A stretch of 64,000 bases of DNA from Teichococcus aerophilus (GTDB lineage Bacteria; Pseudomonadota; Alphaproteobacteria; Acetobacterales; Acetobacteraceae). The stretch lies in contig NZ_JACTVA010000009.1 in the NCBI RefSeq assembly GCF_014490485.1, positions 62,001 to 126,000 of the forward strand, given 5' to 3'. Numbering within the stretch: position 1 is the first letter of the stretch; each line of letters opens with the position of its first letter. Under the pieces are notes generated by a model. The model did not search any database. It was not told the DNA's origin and saw nothing but the letters and a program-made list of their open reading frames with translations. The translations under genes and the position numbers were made by a program. Below are positions 15,597 through 25,344 of this stretch, piece by piece.

Positions 15597-18331
15597 GCCT
15601 TGGCCTTCGCGGCCGGGGCCTTGGCCGCCGCCTTGGGTGCGGCGGCCTTCTTGGCGGCGGGCTTCTTCGCCGCCGGCTTCTTGGCGGTGGCGGCTGCCGC
15701 CTTCTTCGGCGCTGCGGCCTTCTTCGGCTTGGCCTCGGCGCCGTCGGCGGCCGGCGTCGCGGCCGCCTTACGCGGGGCCGCCTTCTTCGCCGCGCCCTTC
15801 TTGGCACCCTTCGGCGGCAGCTTCTTGCCCTTCTCGGCCAGCAGCGCCACGGCCTGATCGAGGGTGATCTCCTCCATCGTCAGGTTGCGCGGCAGGCTGG
15901 CCACGAAGCCATTATGCTGCGCGAAGGGACCGAAGCGACCCTTCTTGACCTCCACCGGCTCCCCGTCCTTCGGGTGGGGGCCCATGGAGCGCACGCGCGC
16001 CGCCGCATCCGCCAGCAGGGAGACGGCACGGTTGATGCCGATGCTGAGGACGTCATCGTCCTTGTCGATCGACTTGAAGATGCTGCCCATCTTCACGTAG
16101 GGGCCGAAGCGGCCGATGGCGGCGGTGATCTCGTCGCCGCTTTCCGGATGCAGGCCGATGACCCGCGGCAGGGAGAGCAGGGCGAGCGCCCGTTCCAGGG
16201 TCAGCGTCTCCGCATCCATGCCGCGCGCCAGGCTGGTGCGCTTGGGCTTGGTCGGCTTGCCCTTGGCATCGGTGCCGCCCTCGCCGAGCTGCACATAGAC
16301 GCCGTAGGGGCCGCGCCGCAGCGTGACATCCTGGCCGCTGACCGGGTCCACGCCCAGTTCCTTCATGCCGCCGGCCAGGCCGCCGGCTTCCGCCTCGCCC
16401 TCACCACCCGGTACCGTCAGCGGGCGGGTGTAGCGGCACTCGGGGTAGTTGGAGCAGCCGATGAAGGCGCCGTTCCGCCCCAGCCGCAGGCCCAGCCGGC
16501 CATTGGCGCAGGAGGGGCAGGCGCGCGGGTTGCCGCCATCTTCCTGCTGCGGGAAGAAGTGCGGGCCCAGCTCCTCGTCCAGCGCGTCGATGACGGCGCT
16601 GATGGTCAGGTCCTTGGTGGCGCCGACGGCGGCGTTGAACTCTTCCCAGAAGGCGCGCATCACCGCGCGCCAGTCGGCCCGGCCGCCGGAGATGTCGTCC
16701 AGCTGCTCCTCAAGCCCCGCGGTGAAGTGCGGGTCCACGTAGCGCTCGAAGAACGAGACGAGGAAGGTCGTGACCAGCCGGCCACGGTCCTCCGGCACGA
16801 AGCGCCGCTTGTCGATCTTCACGTAGTCGCGGTCCTGCAAGGTCTGCAGGATGGAGGCGTAGGTGGAGGGGCGGCCGATGCCGAGCTCCTCCATCTTCTT
16901 CACCAGCGACGCTTCCGAATAGCGCGGCGGCGGCTGGGTGAAGTGCTGGTCGGCCTGGGCGGCGGTCAGCTTCGCTGGGTCGTCCTGGCGCATCGGCGGC
17001 AGGGTGCGGCCTTCCTCGTCGTCACCGGCGCTGTCATCCACATCCTCGCGGTACAGCTTCAGGAAGCCGTCGAAGGCGATGACGCTGCCGGTGGCGCGCA
17101 GCTTGGACTTGCCGGCGGCATCGGCGAGGTCCACGGCGGTCTGGTCCAGCTCGGCGGACTGCATCTGGCTGGCGACGGCGCGCTTCCAGACCAGCTCGTA
17201 CAGCCGGCGCTGCTCGGGCGAGAGGAAGCGGGCGACGTCCTCCGGCCGGCGGCTGACATCGGTCGGGCGTACGGCCTCGTGCGCCTCCTGGGCGTTCTTG
17301 GCCTTGGAGGAATATTCGCGCGGCGCGGCCGGGATGTAGTCGGGGCCGAAGCTCTCCTTCACATGGTCGCGGATGGCGAACATCGCCTCCCGCGCCATCT
17401 GCACGCCGTCCGTACGCATGTAGGTGATCAGGCCGACCGTCTCGCCCTGGATGTCCACGCCCTCGTACAGCTGTTGCGCCAGGCGCATGGTCTGCTGCGC
17501 GCCGAAGCCCAGCTTGCGCGAGGATTCCTGCTGCAGGGTGGAGGTGGTGAAGGGCGGCGGCGGATTGCGGCGGACGCGCTTCTTCTCGACCGTGGCGACG
17601 GAGAAACTGCCACCCTCGACCGTCTTCTTCGCATGCTGGGCCGCGGCCTCGTTCGACAGGTCGAACTGGTCGAGCTTCTTGCCTTCGAGATGCGTCAGCC
17701 GGGCATGGAACGGCGCGCCGTTGACGGTGAGGAACTTGCCCTCGACCGTCCAGTACTCGCGCGCTTTGAAGACCTCGATCTCGGCTTCCCGCTCGCAGAT
17801 CAGCCGCAGCGCGACGGACTGCACGCGGCCGGCGGAGCGGCTGCCCGGCAGCTTGCGCCACAACACGGGGGAGAGGGTGAAGCCCACCAGGTAGTCCAGC
17901 GCGCGGCGGGCCAGATAGGCCTCGATCAGCGGCGTATCCAGGTCGCGCGGATGCGCCAGGGCGTACTGCACGGCGCGCTTGGTGATCTCGTTGAAGGTGA
18001 TCCGGTGGACCTCGACGCCCTTCAGCGCGCCCTTCGCCCGCAGCATCTCCTGCACGTGCCAGGAGATGGCCTCGCCCTCGCGATCCGGATCGGTGGCGAG
18101 GAACAGGCGCTTGGCCCCCTTCATCGCCTTGGCGATGGCGGCCACCTGTTTCTCGCCCCGGTCCTCGCTGGACCAGTCCATGGCGAAGTCCTCATCCGGG
18201 CGCACGCTGCCGTCCTTGGCAGGGAGGTCCCGCACATGGCCGAAGCTGGCGAGGACGGTGAAGTCCTGGCCCAGATACTTGTTGATGGTCTTCGCCTTGG
18301 CCGGCGATTCGACGACGACGACGTCGGTCAT
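15593..18331 (-). CDS. topA: DNA topoisomerase I
   Basis: This type IA topoisomerase relaxes negative supercoils. From the chosen start the protein has 912 residues. It begins with the Toprim domain (VVVESPAKAKTINKYL at the N-terminus, then FLATDPDREGEAISWH). The catalytic Tyr lies in GLITYMRTDG near residue 310. A four-Cys zinc finger follows (CPSCANGRLG, then CSNYPEC), with several topoisomerase C-terminal repeats. It ends in about 70 residues rich in Lys and Ala with PAAKK-type repeats, a histone-H1-like DNA-binding tail. The start ATG, MTDVVVVES, is 29 codons inside the longest frame and fits the family. rnr overlaps its stop. Confidence 0.97.
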   Translation of the reverse strand: MTDVVVVESPAKAKTINKYLGQDFTVLASFGHVRDLPAKDGSVRPDEDFAMDWSSEDRGEKQVAAIAKAMKGAKRLFLATDPDREGEAISWHVQEMLRAKGALKGVEVHRITFNEITKRAVQYALAHPRDLDTPLIEAYLARRALDYLVGFTLSPVLWRKLPGSRSAGRVQSVALRLICEREAEIEVFKAREYWTVEGKFLTVNGAPFHARLTHLEGKKLDQFDLSNEAAAQHAKKTVEGGSFSVATVEKKRVRRNPPPPFTTSTLQQESSRKLGFGAQQTMRLAQQLYEGVDIQGETVGLITYMRTDGVQMAREAMFAIRDHVKESFGPDYIPAAPREYSSKAKNAQEAHEAVRPTDVSRRPEDVARFLSPEQRRLYELVWKRAVASQMQSAELDQTAVDLADAAGKSKLRATGSVIAFDGFLKLYREDVDDSAGDDEEGRTLPPMRQDDPAKLTAAQADQHFTQPPPRYSEASLVKKMEELGIGRPSTYASILQTLQDRDYVKIDKRRFVPEDRGRLVTTFLVSFFERYVDPHFTAGLEEQLDDISGGRADWRAVMRAFWEEFNAAVGATKDLTISAVIDALDEELGPHFFPQQEDGGNPRACPSCANGRLGLRLGRNGAFIGCSNYPECRYTRPLTVPGGEGEAEAGGLAGGMKELGVDPVSGQDVTLRRGPYGVYVQLGEGGTDAKGKPTKPKRTSLARGMDAETLTLERALALLSLPRVIGLHPESGDEITAAIGRFGPYVKMGSIFKSIDKDDDVLSIGINRAVSLLADAAARVRSMGPHPKDGEPVEVKKGRFGPFAQHNGFVASLPRNLTMEEITLDQAVALLAEKGKKLPPKGAKKGAAKKAAPRKAAATPAADGAEAKPKKAAAPKKAAAATAKKPAAKKPAAKKAAAPKAAAKAPAAKAKA

Positions 18332-18496
18332 GGCAGGTGTCGCGTGCTCTCTCTGGCCACGATGAGGGCGGGCCGGACCCAGGCGGGATAACGCTTCGGC
18401 CCCTTCCGCGTCCCCCATGGGCAGCGGTCAGAACCCAAGCCTATTTCTACTCACGTGATTCTCGCCCCAGGCCCGGACAGCCTCCGACGATCACGT

Positions 18497-19594
18497 TCAA
18501 TCGCTGCGGACGACCCGGTTGCCGGTGAGGGTTTCGATTCGCCCCTCCAGCTCCAAATCCAGCAGGATACCCTGCACCGCAGCAGCGGAGAGGTGGCAGC
18601 GCCGGAGCAACTCGTCAACAGTGACTGGACTGTTGCCTATTAAATCAAGCAGTTGCGCGGCGTCGGATACGGCCCCCCGCGGCGTTTCCGGCTTTTCGGG
18701 CGCTGTGGGGAGGGGTTTCGGGCGGTACAGAACCGGCTCGCGCGGCGCATCCGGCAGGTGCTGGAGGATGTCCTCCACCCCGCCCGCGAGGTGCGCGCCC
18801 TGGCGGATGAGGTCGTTGGAGCCGGCGCAGCGTGGGTCCAGCGGGCTGCCGGGCACGGCGAACACCTCGCGCCCCGCTTCCAGCGCCAGGCGGGCGGTCA
18901 TCAGCGTGCCGGACCGGTAGGCGGCCTCCACCACCACCACGCCCAGGCTGAGACCGGCGATGATGCGGTTGCGGCGGGGGAAGTGGCGGGCGATGGGCGC
19001 GGTGCCCAGCGGCGCTTCCGCCACCACGGCGCCGGCCTCGGCCAGTGCGGATTGCAGCCCGGCATGCTCGGGCGGGTAGGCGACGTCGATGCCACCCGGC
19101 ACCACGCCGACGCTCTGCCCGGCGCGCAGCGCGCCTTCATGCGCCGCGCCATCGATGCCGCGCGCGAGGCCGGAGGTGACGACGATGCCCTGCGCCGCCA
19201 GCGCCTCCGCCAGTTCCGCCGCCATGCGACGCCCGAGGGCGGAGGCGTTGCGGGCGCCGACGATGGCGACCTGGCGCTCATGCAGGCAATCGGCGTCGCC
19301 CACCACGGCCAGTAATGGCGGCGCATCCTCCAGCAGGGCCAGCAAGGGCGGGTAGTCGTCCTCGCCCCAGACCAGGAAGCGGCCGCCCATGGCGTCCAGC
19401 TTCTCCAGCTCCGCCTCGGCGGCGGCGGCCGGGAAGGGGGTGAAGGGGGCGCCACGGCGGGAAGCATGGCCCGGCAGCGCCGCGAGCGCGGCGGAGGCGG
19501 TGCCGTACTGGCCCAGCAGGCGGCGCCAGGTGAGCGGGCCGATCCCCTCGGTCCGCGTCAGGCGCAGCAGGGCGAGGGTCTCGGCCTGGCTCAC
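18497..19594 (-). CDS. dprA: DNA-processing protein DprA
   Basis: DprA binds incoming single-stranded DNA and loads RecA during natural transformation; it is also widespread in non-competent bacteria. The 365-residue protein has an N-terminal helix-hairpin-helix-like segment (TRTEGIGPLTWRRLLGQYG). The central Rossmann-like domain shows VAIVGARNASALGRRMA, VTSGLARGIDGAAHEGAL and YPPEHAGL. A C-terminal winged-helix region, PVTVDELLRRCHLSAAAVQG, completes it. Its start lies 13 bases after plsY. A gap of 165 bases separates it from topA, so topA may have an extra promoter. Competence cannot be inferred from this gene alone. Confidence 0.95.
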   Translation of the reverse strand: MSQAETLALLRLTRTEGIGPLTWRRLLGQYGTASAALAALPGHASRRGAPFTPFPAAAAEAELEKLDAMGGRFLVWGEDDYPPLLALLEDAPPLLAVVGDADCLHERQVAIVGARNASALGRRMAAELAEALAAQGIVVTSGLARGIDGAAHEGALRAGQSVGVVPGGIDVAYPPEHAGLQSALAEAGAVVAEAPLGTAPIARHFPRRNRIIAGLSLGVVVVEAAYRSGTLMTARLALEAGREVFAVPGSPLDPRCAGSNDLIRQGAHLAGGVEDILQHLPDAPREPVLYRPKPLPTAPEKPETPRGAVSDAAQLLDLIGNSPVTVDELLRRCHLSAAAVQGILLDLELEGRIETLTGNRVVRSD

Positions 19595-19607
19595 TTGCCC
19601 ACCCTGG

Positions 19608-20192
19608 TCACTTGCTCTTGCCGATCCTTGGCTCGGTGCCGGCCAGCAGGCGGCGGATATTGTCCTGGTGGCGCCAGATGATCAGCAGCACCAGCACCAG
19701 GGCGAAGCCGGCCAGCCGCAGATCGCCGGAGATCAGTGCGATGACCGGCGCGCAGGCGCAGGCCGTCAGCGCGGAGGCGGAGGAGATGCGCGTGACCTTG
19801 GCCATCACCACCCAGATCAGCGCGCAGATCAGGCCGATCCACCAGCTGGCGGCCAGCAGCACGCCGGCGCCGGTGGCGACACCCTTGCCGCCCTTGAAAC
19901 CCAGCCAGACCGGGAAAATGTGGCCCAGCAGCGCGGCGATGCCGGCAATGAGCCCGGCATCCCGGCCCCACAGCCAGCCCAGCAGGAGCACGGGGATGGC
20001 GCCCTTCAGCGCATCCAGCAACAGGGTGGCGGCGGCCACCTTCTTATTGCCGGTGCGCAGAACGTTGGTGGCGCCGATATTGCCGCTGCCAATGCTGCGG
20101 ATATCGCCCAGCCCTGCCGCACGCGTCAGCAGCAGCCCATAGGGCACCGAGCCGGACAGATAGCCGATGACGGCGGCCAGAAGCGGGATCAC
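19608..20192 (-). CDS. plsY: Acyl-phosphate:glycerol-3-phosphate acyltransferase
   Basis: PlsY is an inner-membrane enzyme that transfers acyl from acyl-phosphate to glycerol-3-phosphate, starting phospholipid synthesis. The 194-residue protein has about five membrane helices and the three family motifs. Motif 1 is SGSVPYGLLLTRAAG with GSGNIGATNVLR. Motif 2 is FKGGKGVATGAGVLL. The third region, VITLI-like, is less clear and lies near the C-terminus. The start overlaps the stop of the pyrC-like gene as ATGA. The neighbourhood pyrB, pyrC-like, plsY, dprA, topA is typical for alphaproteobacteria. Confidence 0.95.
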   Translation of the reverse strand: MIPLLAAVIGYLSGSVPYGLLLTRAAGLGDIRSIGSGNIGATNVLRTGNKKVAAATLLLDALKGAIPVLLLGWLWGRDAGLIAGIAALLGHIFPVWLGFKGGKGVATGAGVLLAASWWIGLICALIWVVMAKVTRISSASALTACACAPVIALISGDLRLAGFALVLVLLIIWRHQDNIRRLLAGTEPRIGKSK

Positions 20193-21478
20193 CCGAACAC
20201 CCGCTTGCCGGCCTTCCAGGTGCCCATCACGCGGCCTTCCAGTGGCCGGCCGTCGAAGGGCGAGTTCTGCGCCTTGCCGGGCAGCTTGCCTGCCTCGACC
20301 TTCCAGCCGCGCTCCAGGTCGAACATCACCAGGTCGGCAGGGGCGCCGCGGGTCAGGCGGCCGGTCTCCAGCCCCAGCAGCGTGGCGGGCTTGCAGGTCA
20401 GCAGCGCCAGCGCGTCCAGCAGCGAGAGGTCGCCGCCATGCACCCGCGCCAGCGTGACCCCCAGCACCGTGGCCAATCCGGCGCCGCCGGCGGCGGCCTG
20501 GGCGAAGGGCAGGCGCTTATCATCCGCATCGCGCGGCTGGTGGTCGGAGGCGATGGCGTCGATCGTGCCATTCTGCAGCGCCGCGACCACGGCCAGCCGG
20601 TCCTCCTCCCGCCGCAGCGGCGGGGAGAGCTTGGCATAGGTGCGGAAATCGCCGATCGCCGTCTCGTTCAGGTCGAAATACGGGGGCGCGGTATCGCAGG
20701 TGACGCGCAGCCCTTCATCCTTCGCCTGCCGGATGAGATCCAGCGCCGCGCCGGTGGAGACATGGGCGAAATGCACATGGCCCTTGGTGATGCGGGCGAG
20801 GGCGATGTCCCGCGCCACCATCATGGATTCGGCGGCGGGGTGGATGCCGGCCAGGCCCATGCGGCTGGCCATCTCGCCCTCGGTGGCGACGCCGCCGCGG
20901 GCAAGATCCGGCTCCTCCGGATGCTGCACGATGAAGCTGCCGAAGGCGCGGGCGTAGGAGAGCGCCAGCCGCATGACGCGGGCATTGCCGATGGCGTGGG
21001 TGCCATCGGTGAAGGCGATGGCACCGGCCTCCTTCAGCAGGCCGAACTCGGACAGGTCCTTGCCGGCGCAGGCGCGGGTGGCGGCGCCATAGGGCAGGAT
21101 GGAAAGGCTGCCCAGCGCCTCCCCCCGCCGCCACACATATTGCAGCAGGGCGGGGTCATCGAGCGGCGTCTCAGTATCCGGCAGGGCGCAGAGGGTGGTG
21201 ATGCCGCCCGCCGCCGCCGCTTCCGCCGCGCTGTCGATAGTCTCGCGGTACTCGTTGCCGGGCTCGCCCAGGCTGGCACGCAGGTCGATCAGCCCGGGGG
21301 CCAGCACGGCGCCGCCGCAATCCACCACCGTGGCGCCATCCGGCACGCCGAGCGAGCCGCCATGGTCCGCGATCAGCCCCCGGCTGACCAGCAGGCTACC
21401 GGGCGAGTCGAGACCGGAGGCCGGGTCCAGCAACCGGGCATTGGTGAACAGGATGTCGGGGGAGGAAAAGGGCATCAT
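20189..21478 (-). CDS. Dihydroorotase-like protein, probably catalytically inactive (PyrC' type)
   Basis: The 429-residue protein has the fold and length of a type I dihydroorotase (GxIDLR at the entry of the barrel, [18 protein letters not shown]). However, the metal-binding HxH that normally follows GLIDL is replaced by Arg-Ala-Ser ([13 protein letters not shown]). The segment after CD also lacks its His ([12 protein letters not shown] rather than a TPHH-like sequence). In several bacteria an inactive homologue called PyrC' is encoded beside pyrB and serves as structural partner of aspartate carbamoyltransferase. Its position here, overlapping pyrB by ATGA, fits that role. A second, active dihydroorotase should then exist elsewhere. 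Automated pipelines will tend to call it pyrC. Confidence 0.9.
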   Translation of the reverse strand: MMPFSSPDILFTNARLLDPASGLDSPGSLLVSRGLIADHGGSLGVPDGATVVDCGGAVLAPGLIDLRASLGEPGNEYRETIDSAAEAAAAGGITTLCALPDTETPLDDPALLQYVWRRGEALGSLSILPYGAATRACAGKDLSEFGLLKEAGAIAFTDGTHAIGNARVMRLALSYARAFGSFIVQHPEEPDLARGGVATEGEMASRMGLAGIHPAAESMMVARDIALARITKGHVHFAHVSTGAALDLIRQAKDEGLRVTCDTAPPYFDLNETAIGDFRTYAKLSPPLRREEDRLAVVAALQNGTIDAIASDHQPRDADDKRLPFAQAAAGGAGLATVLGVTLARVHGGDLSLLDALALLTCKPATLLGLETGRLTRGAPADLVMFDLERGWKVEAGKLPGKAQNSPFDGRPLEGRVMGTWKAGKRVFG

Positions 21479-22419
21479 GGCCGGGCGTTCCGCCGCAGGT
21501 TGCGGGAGAGGATGTCGAGCACCGCCATGCGGACGGCGACCCCCATTTCCACCTGTTCGCCGATGACGCTGCGGACCGGGTCGTCCGCCACGGCGCTGTC
21601 GATCTCGACGCCACGGTTCATCGGGCCCGGATGCATGACAATGGCATCCGGCTTGGCGACGGCGAGCTTGGCGGCATCCAGCCCGAAGAAGCGGAAATAC
21701 TCGCGGGCGGAGGGGACGAGGCCGCCGGCCATCCGTTCCTTCTGCAGGCGCAGCATCATCACCACGTCGGCGTCGCGCAGGCCGGTCTTCATGTCGTGGA
21801 ACACTTCCACGCCCATGCGCTCCACCTCGGCGGGCAGCAGGGTCGGCGGGGCGACGACGCGCACCCGGCAGTTCATCGCGGAGAGCAGGTGGATGTTGCT
21901 GCGCGCCACCCGGCTGTGCAGCACGTCGCCGCAGATGGCGACCACCAGATTCTCCAGGCTGCCCTTGTGGCGGCGGATGGTCAGCGCATCCAGCAGCGCC
22001 TGGGTCGGGTGCTCGTGCGTGCCGTCACCGGCATTGATGACCGCCGCATCCACCTTCTGGCTCAGCAGGGCGGGCGCTCCGGACTGGGCGTGGCGCACCA
22101 CCAGCAGATCGCAATGCATGGCATTGAGGGTGGAGGCGGTGTCGAGCAGCGTCTCCCCCTTGTTCACGCTGGACTGGCTGACGGACATGTTGATCACGTC
22201 CGCGCCCAGGCGCTTGCCGGCCAGTTCGAAGCTGGTGCGGGTGCGGGTGCTGTCCTCGAAGAACAGGTTGATGAGCGTCCGGCCCTTGAGCTGGTCCCGC
22301 TGCGTCTTTCCGCTGCGGTTCAGGAGGGCATAGGATTCAGCCAGATCCAGCAGATCGGCGATGTATGGCGGCTCCAGCCCCTGAAGGGCGAGGAGATGCC
22401 GGTGCGGATATGCGATCAT
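21475..22419 (-). CDS. pyrB: Aspartate carbamoyltransferase catalytic subunit
   Basis: PyrB joins carbamoyl phosphate and aspartate, the committed step of pyrimidine synthesis. The 314-residue protein carries the carbamoyl-phosphate motif [15 protein letters not shown] (about residue 53), the segment [32 protein letters not shown] (about residue 133) and the C-terminal [11 protein letters not shown] for aspartate binding. No regulatory pyrI is adjacent. Coupling to the inactive dihydroorotase-like protein suggests a class of enzyme built from PyrB and PyrC'. Eighty-nine bases separate it from the unknown gene upstream. Confidence 0.97.
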   Translation of the reverse strand: MIAYPHRHLLALQGLEPPYIADLLDLAESYALLNRSGKTQRDQLKGRTLINLFFEDSTRTRTSFELAGKRLGADVINMSVSQSSVNKGETLLDTASTLNAMHCDLLVVRHAQSGAPALLSQKVDAAVINAGDGTHEHPTQALLDALTIRRHKGSLENLVVAICGDVLHSRVARSNIHLLSAMNCRVRVVAPPTLLPAEVERMGVEVFHDMKTGLRDADVVMMLRLQKERMAGGLVPSAREYFRFFGLDAAKLAVAKPDAIVMHPGPMNRGVEIDSAVADDPVRSVIGEQVEMGVAVRMAVLDILSRNLRRNARP

Positions 22420-22508
22420 GTGGGACCAGTCCGGCTAGAGGCGGGGGACCATAACGGGGGTGCCGCCGCGCCGGAAGGGGCTGTCTGAACCGCCGGCGTC
22501 GCCTGTGC

Positions 22509-22973
22509 CTATCCAGCCTGTTCGCCGGCGTACTGCTTCAACAGCGCGACCGGGGCGAAGGGGGCGGGCCAGAGGAGGAGGCGGTAGTGGTCGTCGCCTT
22601 CCAGGCCGTCCTCGCTCAGCGTGCCCAGCCGGCCGAAACAGGCCCGGACCCGGTAGGTCCCCGGCGGAAGCGGGATGATGTCGACCGAACCGCCCGTGCA
22701 TTCGTGGATTTCCAGCTGCCCCGAGGGCAGTTCCAGGCTGGCCTCCGCGACATGGTCCCAGCCGTCCAGCGGCTCATCGGGCGGCGCGTCACAAAGGTCC
22801 AGCTGCACCGGCACGTCCATGTCGCGCTCCGGCTGGATCACCACCACGAAGGGCGCGGCCTTGATGCGGCGTGTGGTGTCCTCCTCGCTGTAGTCGGTCG
22901 GCGCTTCGGGGGAGGTGCCGTGGTCCCAGAGGTAGAACTGGTGGTAGTCCGCGAAGATCCTGTACTGCCGCAT
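22509..22973 (-). CDS. Conserved-looking hypothetical protein, 154 residues
   Basis: I do not recognise a named family. The product is acidic and soluble, without signal or membrane segment. It begins [19 protein letters not shown] and contains [34 protein letters not shown] and [16 protein letters not shown], suggesting a small beta-rich domain. Codon use matches the neighbours. The start is 25 bases after ruvX and pyrB follows after 89 bases, so it probably belongs to the same unit. Nothing in the sequence fixes a function. Confidence 0.75.
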   Translation of the reverse strand: MRQYRIFADYHQFYLWDHGTSPEAPTDYSEEDTTRRIKAAPFVVVIQPERDMDVPVQLDLCDAPPDEPLDGWDHVAEASLELPSGQLEIHECTGGSVDIIPLPPGTYRVRACFGRLGTLSEDGLEGDDHYRLLLWPAPFAPVALLKQYAGEQAG

Positions 22974-22998
22974 CGTCGTGCTCCCTCGGTGCGGCCCC

Positions 22999-23484
22999 TC
23001 AGGGGGCTTTGCCCTCGCGGCCCGCGGCCGTGGCGTCCAGCGCCGCCTGCAGCATGTAGGCGGCGGCCGCCGCGTCCACGACCTGGGCGCGCTTGGCGCG
23101 GGTCATGTCCGCTTCCTGGATCAGCATGCGGTTGACGGCGGAGGAGGAGAGGCGTTCATCCCACAGTGCCGCCGGCAGGCCGGTGGCGTCCGAGAGCGCG
23201 ATGGCCCAGTCCTTGGCCGCCTGCGCGGCGGGGCCGAAGCTGCCATCCATGCCCAGCGGCAGGCCGACCACCAGGCCGCCGGCGCCTTCCTTCTTCGCGA
23301 TGGCCATGATTTCGGCCGCGTTGACGGCCAGCTTGGCCCGGGCCATGCCCTTGTACGGGCTGGCCAGCATCAGCAGCACGTCGGAGAGCGCGATGCCCAC
23401 GGTGCGCTTGCCGGGGTCCAGCCCGATCAGCCGCTGGTCGCGGGTCAGGCCGGCACGAAGGTCGCTCAGGTTGAACAAGGGCAT
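22999..23484 (-). CDS. ruvX: RuvX/YqgF putative Holliday junction resolvase
   Basis: This RNase-H-fold protein was annotated by homology as a Holliday junction resolvase; in Escherichia coli it has also been linked to 16S rRNA 5'-end maturation. The chosen ATG gives 161 residues, the family norm; the longer frame adds 13 residues without conservation. The first strand carries the catalytic Asp in [16 protein letters not shown], then [11 protein letters not shown] and the later acidic motif LWDERLSS. It lies divergent from gatC with 73 bases between starts. Confidence 0.94.
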   Translation of the reverse strand: MPLFNLSDLRAGLTRDQRLIGLDPGKRTVGIALSDVLLMLASPYKGMARAKLAVNAAEIMAIAKKEGAGGLVVGLPLGMDGSFGPAAQAAKDWAIALSDATGLPAALWDERLSSSAVNRMLIQEADMTRAKRAQVVDAAAAAYMLQAALDATAAGREGKAP

Positions 23485-23557
23485 GGCGGCCTTTATGGTC
23501 CGCCCCCGTTCGCGTGCCAACACGACCGATCATCCACTACCGGAAGAAGAACACAGA

Positions 23558-23857
23558 ATGTCGCTCGACACCGCCACTGTCCGGCGCGTCGCGTCCCTTG
23601 CCCGCATCAGGGTCGAGGAAGACGAGCTGCCGCGCCTCCAGTCCGAACTGAATGGCATCCTTGGCTGGATCGAGCAGTTGCAAGCGGTCAATACCGACGG
23701 CGTGGAGCCGATGGCCGGTGGCGGCACCCAGGCGCTGCGCCTGCGGGAGGACCGCGTGACCGATGGCGGCATCCAGCAGCAGGTGCTGGCCAATGCGCCC
23801 GATGCTGGGCCCGAGGGGGCGGCCGTCTTTTTCAGCGTCCCGAAGGTGGTGGAGTAA
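23558..23857 (+). CDS. gatC: Asp-tRNA(Asn)/Glu-tRNA(Gln) amidotransferase subunit C
   Basis: GatC is the 99-residue clamp that holds GatA and GatB together. The sequence shows family features: [22 protein letters not shown] at the N-terminus, [21 protein letters not shown] in the middle and [10 protein letters not shown] before an FSVPKVVE C-terminal end. The ATG was chosen inside a much longer open frame because the upstream residues lack any family match. gatA follows after five bases and gatB overlaps gatA, giving a complete gatCAB operon. Confidence 0.96.
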   Translation: MSLDTATVRRVASLARIRVEEDELPRLQSELNGILGWIEQLQAVNTDGVEPMAGGGTQALRLREDRVTDGGIQQQVLANAPDAGPEGAAVFFSVPKVVE

Positions 23858-23862
23858 GCCGC

Positions 23863-25344
23863 ATGACCGCCCCGACCGATTTCACCATTGCCGAGGCCCG
23901 GACCGCGCTGGCCAAGCGCGAGCTGAGCGCCACCGAGCTGACCCAGGCCCATCTCTTGACCATCGAGGCGCTGAACCCGCGCCTGAACGCCTACATCACC
24001 GTGACGCCCGAGGTGGCGCTGCAGCAGGCCAAGGCCGCCGACGCCGCGTTGGCGAAGGGCGAGGCCGGACCGCTGACCGGCATTCCGCTGGCCATCAAGG
24101 ACCTGTTCTGCACCGCCGGCACCCGCACCACGGCGGCCAGCAAGATCCTGGGCAATTTCGTGCCGCCCTATGAGAGCACCGTGACCGCCAACCTGCTGCG
24201 GGATGGCGCCGTGTTCCTGGGCAAGGCGAACCTGGACGAGTTCGCCATGGGTTCCTCCAACGCCACCTCAGCCTTCGGCGGCGTCGAGAACCCCTGGAAG
24301 CGTACGGGCGACGACACCGTGCTGGTGCCTGGCGGTTCCTCCGGCGGCTCGGCCGCGGCGGTGGCCGCGCGGCTGGCGCTGGGCGCGACGGCGACCGATA
24401 CCGGCGGTTCCATCCGCCAGCCGGCGGCGTTCTGCGGCATTGCCGGCATCAAGCCGACCTATGGCCGTGTCTCCCGCTTCGGTACGGTGGCCTTCGCCTC
24501 CTCGCTGGACCAGGCGGGGCCGATGGCCCGCACGGTGGAGGATTGCGCCATCCTGCTCGGTTCCATGGCCGGCTTCGACCCGAAGGATTCCACCAGCGCC
24601 CAGATGGCGGTACCGGATTTCGCCGCCGCCTGCGCGCGGGGCGTGAAGGGGCTGCGCATCGGCATCCCCAAGGAATACCGGGTGCCGGGCATGCCAGCCG
24701 AGATCGAGGCACTGTGGCAGCAGGGCATCGCCATGCTGAAGGATGCCGGCGCCGAGCCGGTGGAGATCAGCCTGCCGCACACCCAGTACGCGCTGCCGAC
24801 CTATTATATCGTGGCGCCGGCCGAGGCGTCCTCCAACCTCGCCCGCTATGACGGCGTGCGGTTCGGACTGCGCGAGGAAGGGTCCGATTTGAAGGACCTG
24901 TATGAGCGGACCCGCCGGGCCGGCTTCGGCGACGAAGTGCGCCGCCGCATCCTGATCGGCACCTACGTGCTCAGCGCTGGCTACTACGACGCCTACTACC
25001 TGAAGGCGCAGAAGGTGCGGGCGCTGATCAAGCGCGATTTCGACGAGGCCTGGGGCAAGGTGGACGCCATCCTGGCGCCGGCCACGCCCTCCGCCGCCTT
25101 CGGGCAGGGCGAGATGCAGGACGATCCTGTGGCGATGTATCTGATCGATGTGTTCACGGTGACGGCCAACCTGGCTGGCATTCCCGGCCTGACGGTGCCG
25201 ACCGGGCTGGATTCCAAGGGCCTGCCGCTGGGGTTGCAGATCCTCGGCAAGCCGTTCGATGAGGAAACCGTCTTCGCCGTCGGCAGTGCGCTGGAGCGCG
25301 CCGCCAACTTCACCGCCACCCCGTCCGTGAGGGCCGCGGCATGA
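23863..25344 (+). CDS. gatA: Asp-tRNA(Asn)/Glu-tRNA(Gln) amidotransferase subunit A
   Basis: GatA is the amidase that releases ammonia from glutamine or asparagine for transfer to misacylated tRNA. The 493-residue protein has the amidase signature Ser-cisSer-Lys triad: Lys in [12 protein letters not shown] (about residue 79), cis-Ser in [14 protein letters not shown] and the nucleophile Ser in [16 protein letters not shown]. The C-terminal end, [18 protein letters not shown], is also typical. Its stop overlaps the gatB start as ATGA. Confidence 0.97.
   Translation: MTAPTDFTIAEARTALAKRELSATELTQAHLLTIEALNPRLNAYITVTPEVALQQAKAADAALAKGEAGPLTGIPLAIKDLFCTAGTRTTAASKILGNFVPPYESTVTANLLRDGAVFLGKANLDEFAMGSSNATSAFGGVENPWKRTGDDTVLVPGGSSGGSAAAVAARLALGATATDTGGSIRQPAAFCGIAGIKPTYGRVSRFGTVAFASSLDQAGPMARTVEDCAILLGSMAGFDPKDSTSAQMAVPDFAAACARGVKGLRIGIPKEYRVPGMPAEIEALWQQGIAMLKDAGAEPVEISLPHTQYALPTYYIVAPAEASSNLARYDGVRFGLREEGSDLKDLYERTRRAGFGDEVRRRILIGTYVLSAGYYDAYYLKAQKVRALIKRDFDEAWGKVDAILAPATPSAAFGQGEMQDDPVAMYLIDVFTVTANLAGIPGLTVPTGLDSKGLPLGLQILGKPFDEETVFAVGSALERAANFTATPSVRAAA

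Noticed and set aside
15548-18391. A 947-residue plus-strand frame opposite topA
   Set aside because: It is an antisense shadow in GC-rich DNA; topA on the other strand has complete motifs.
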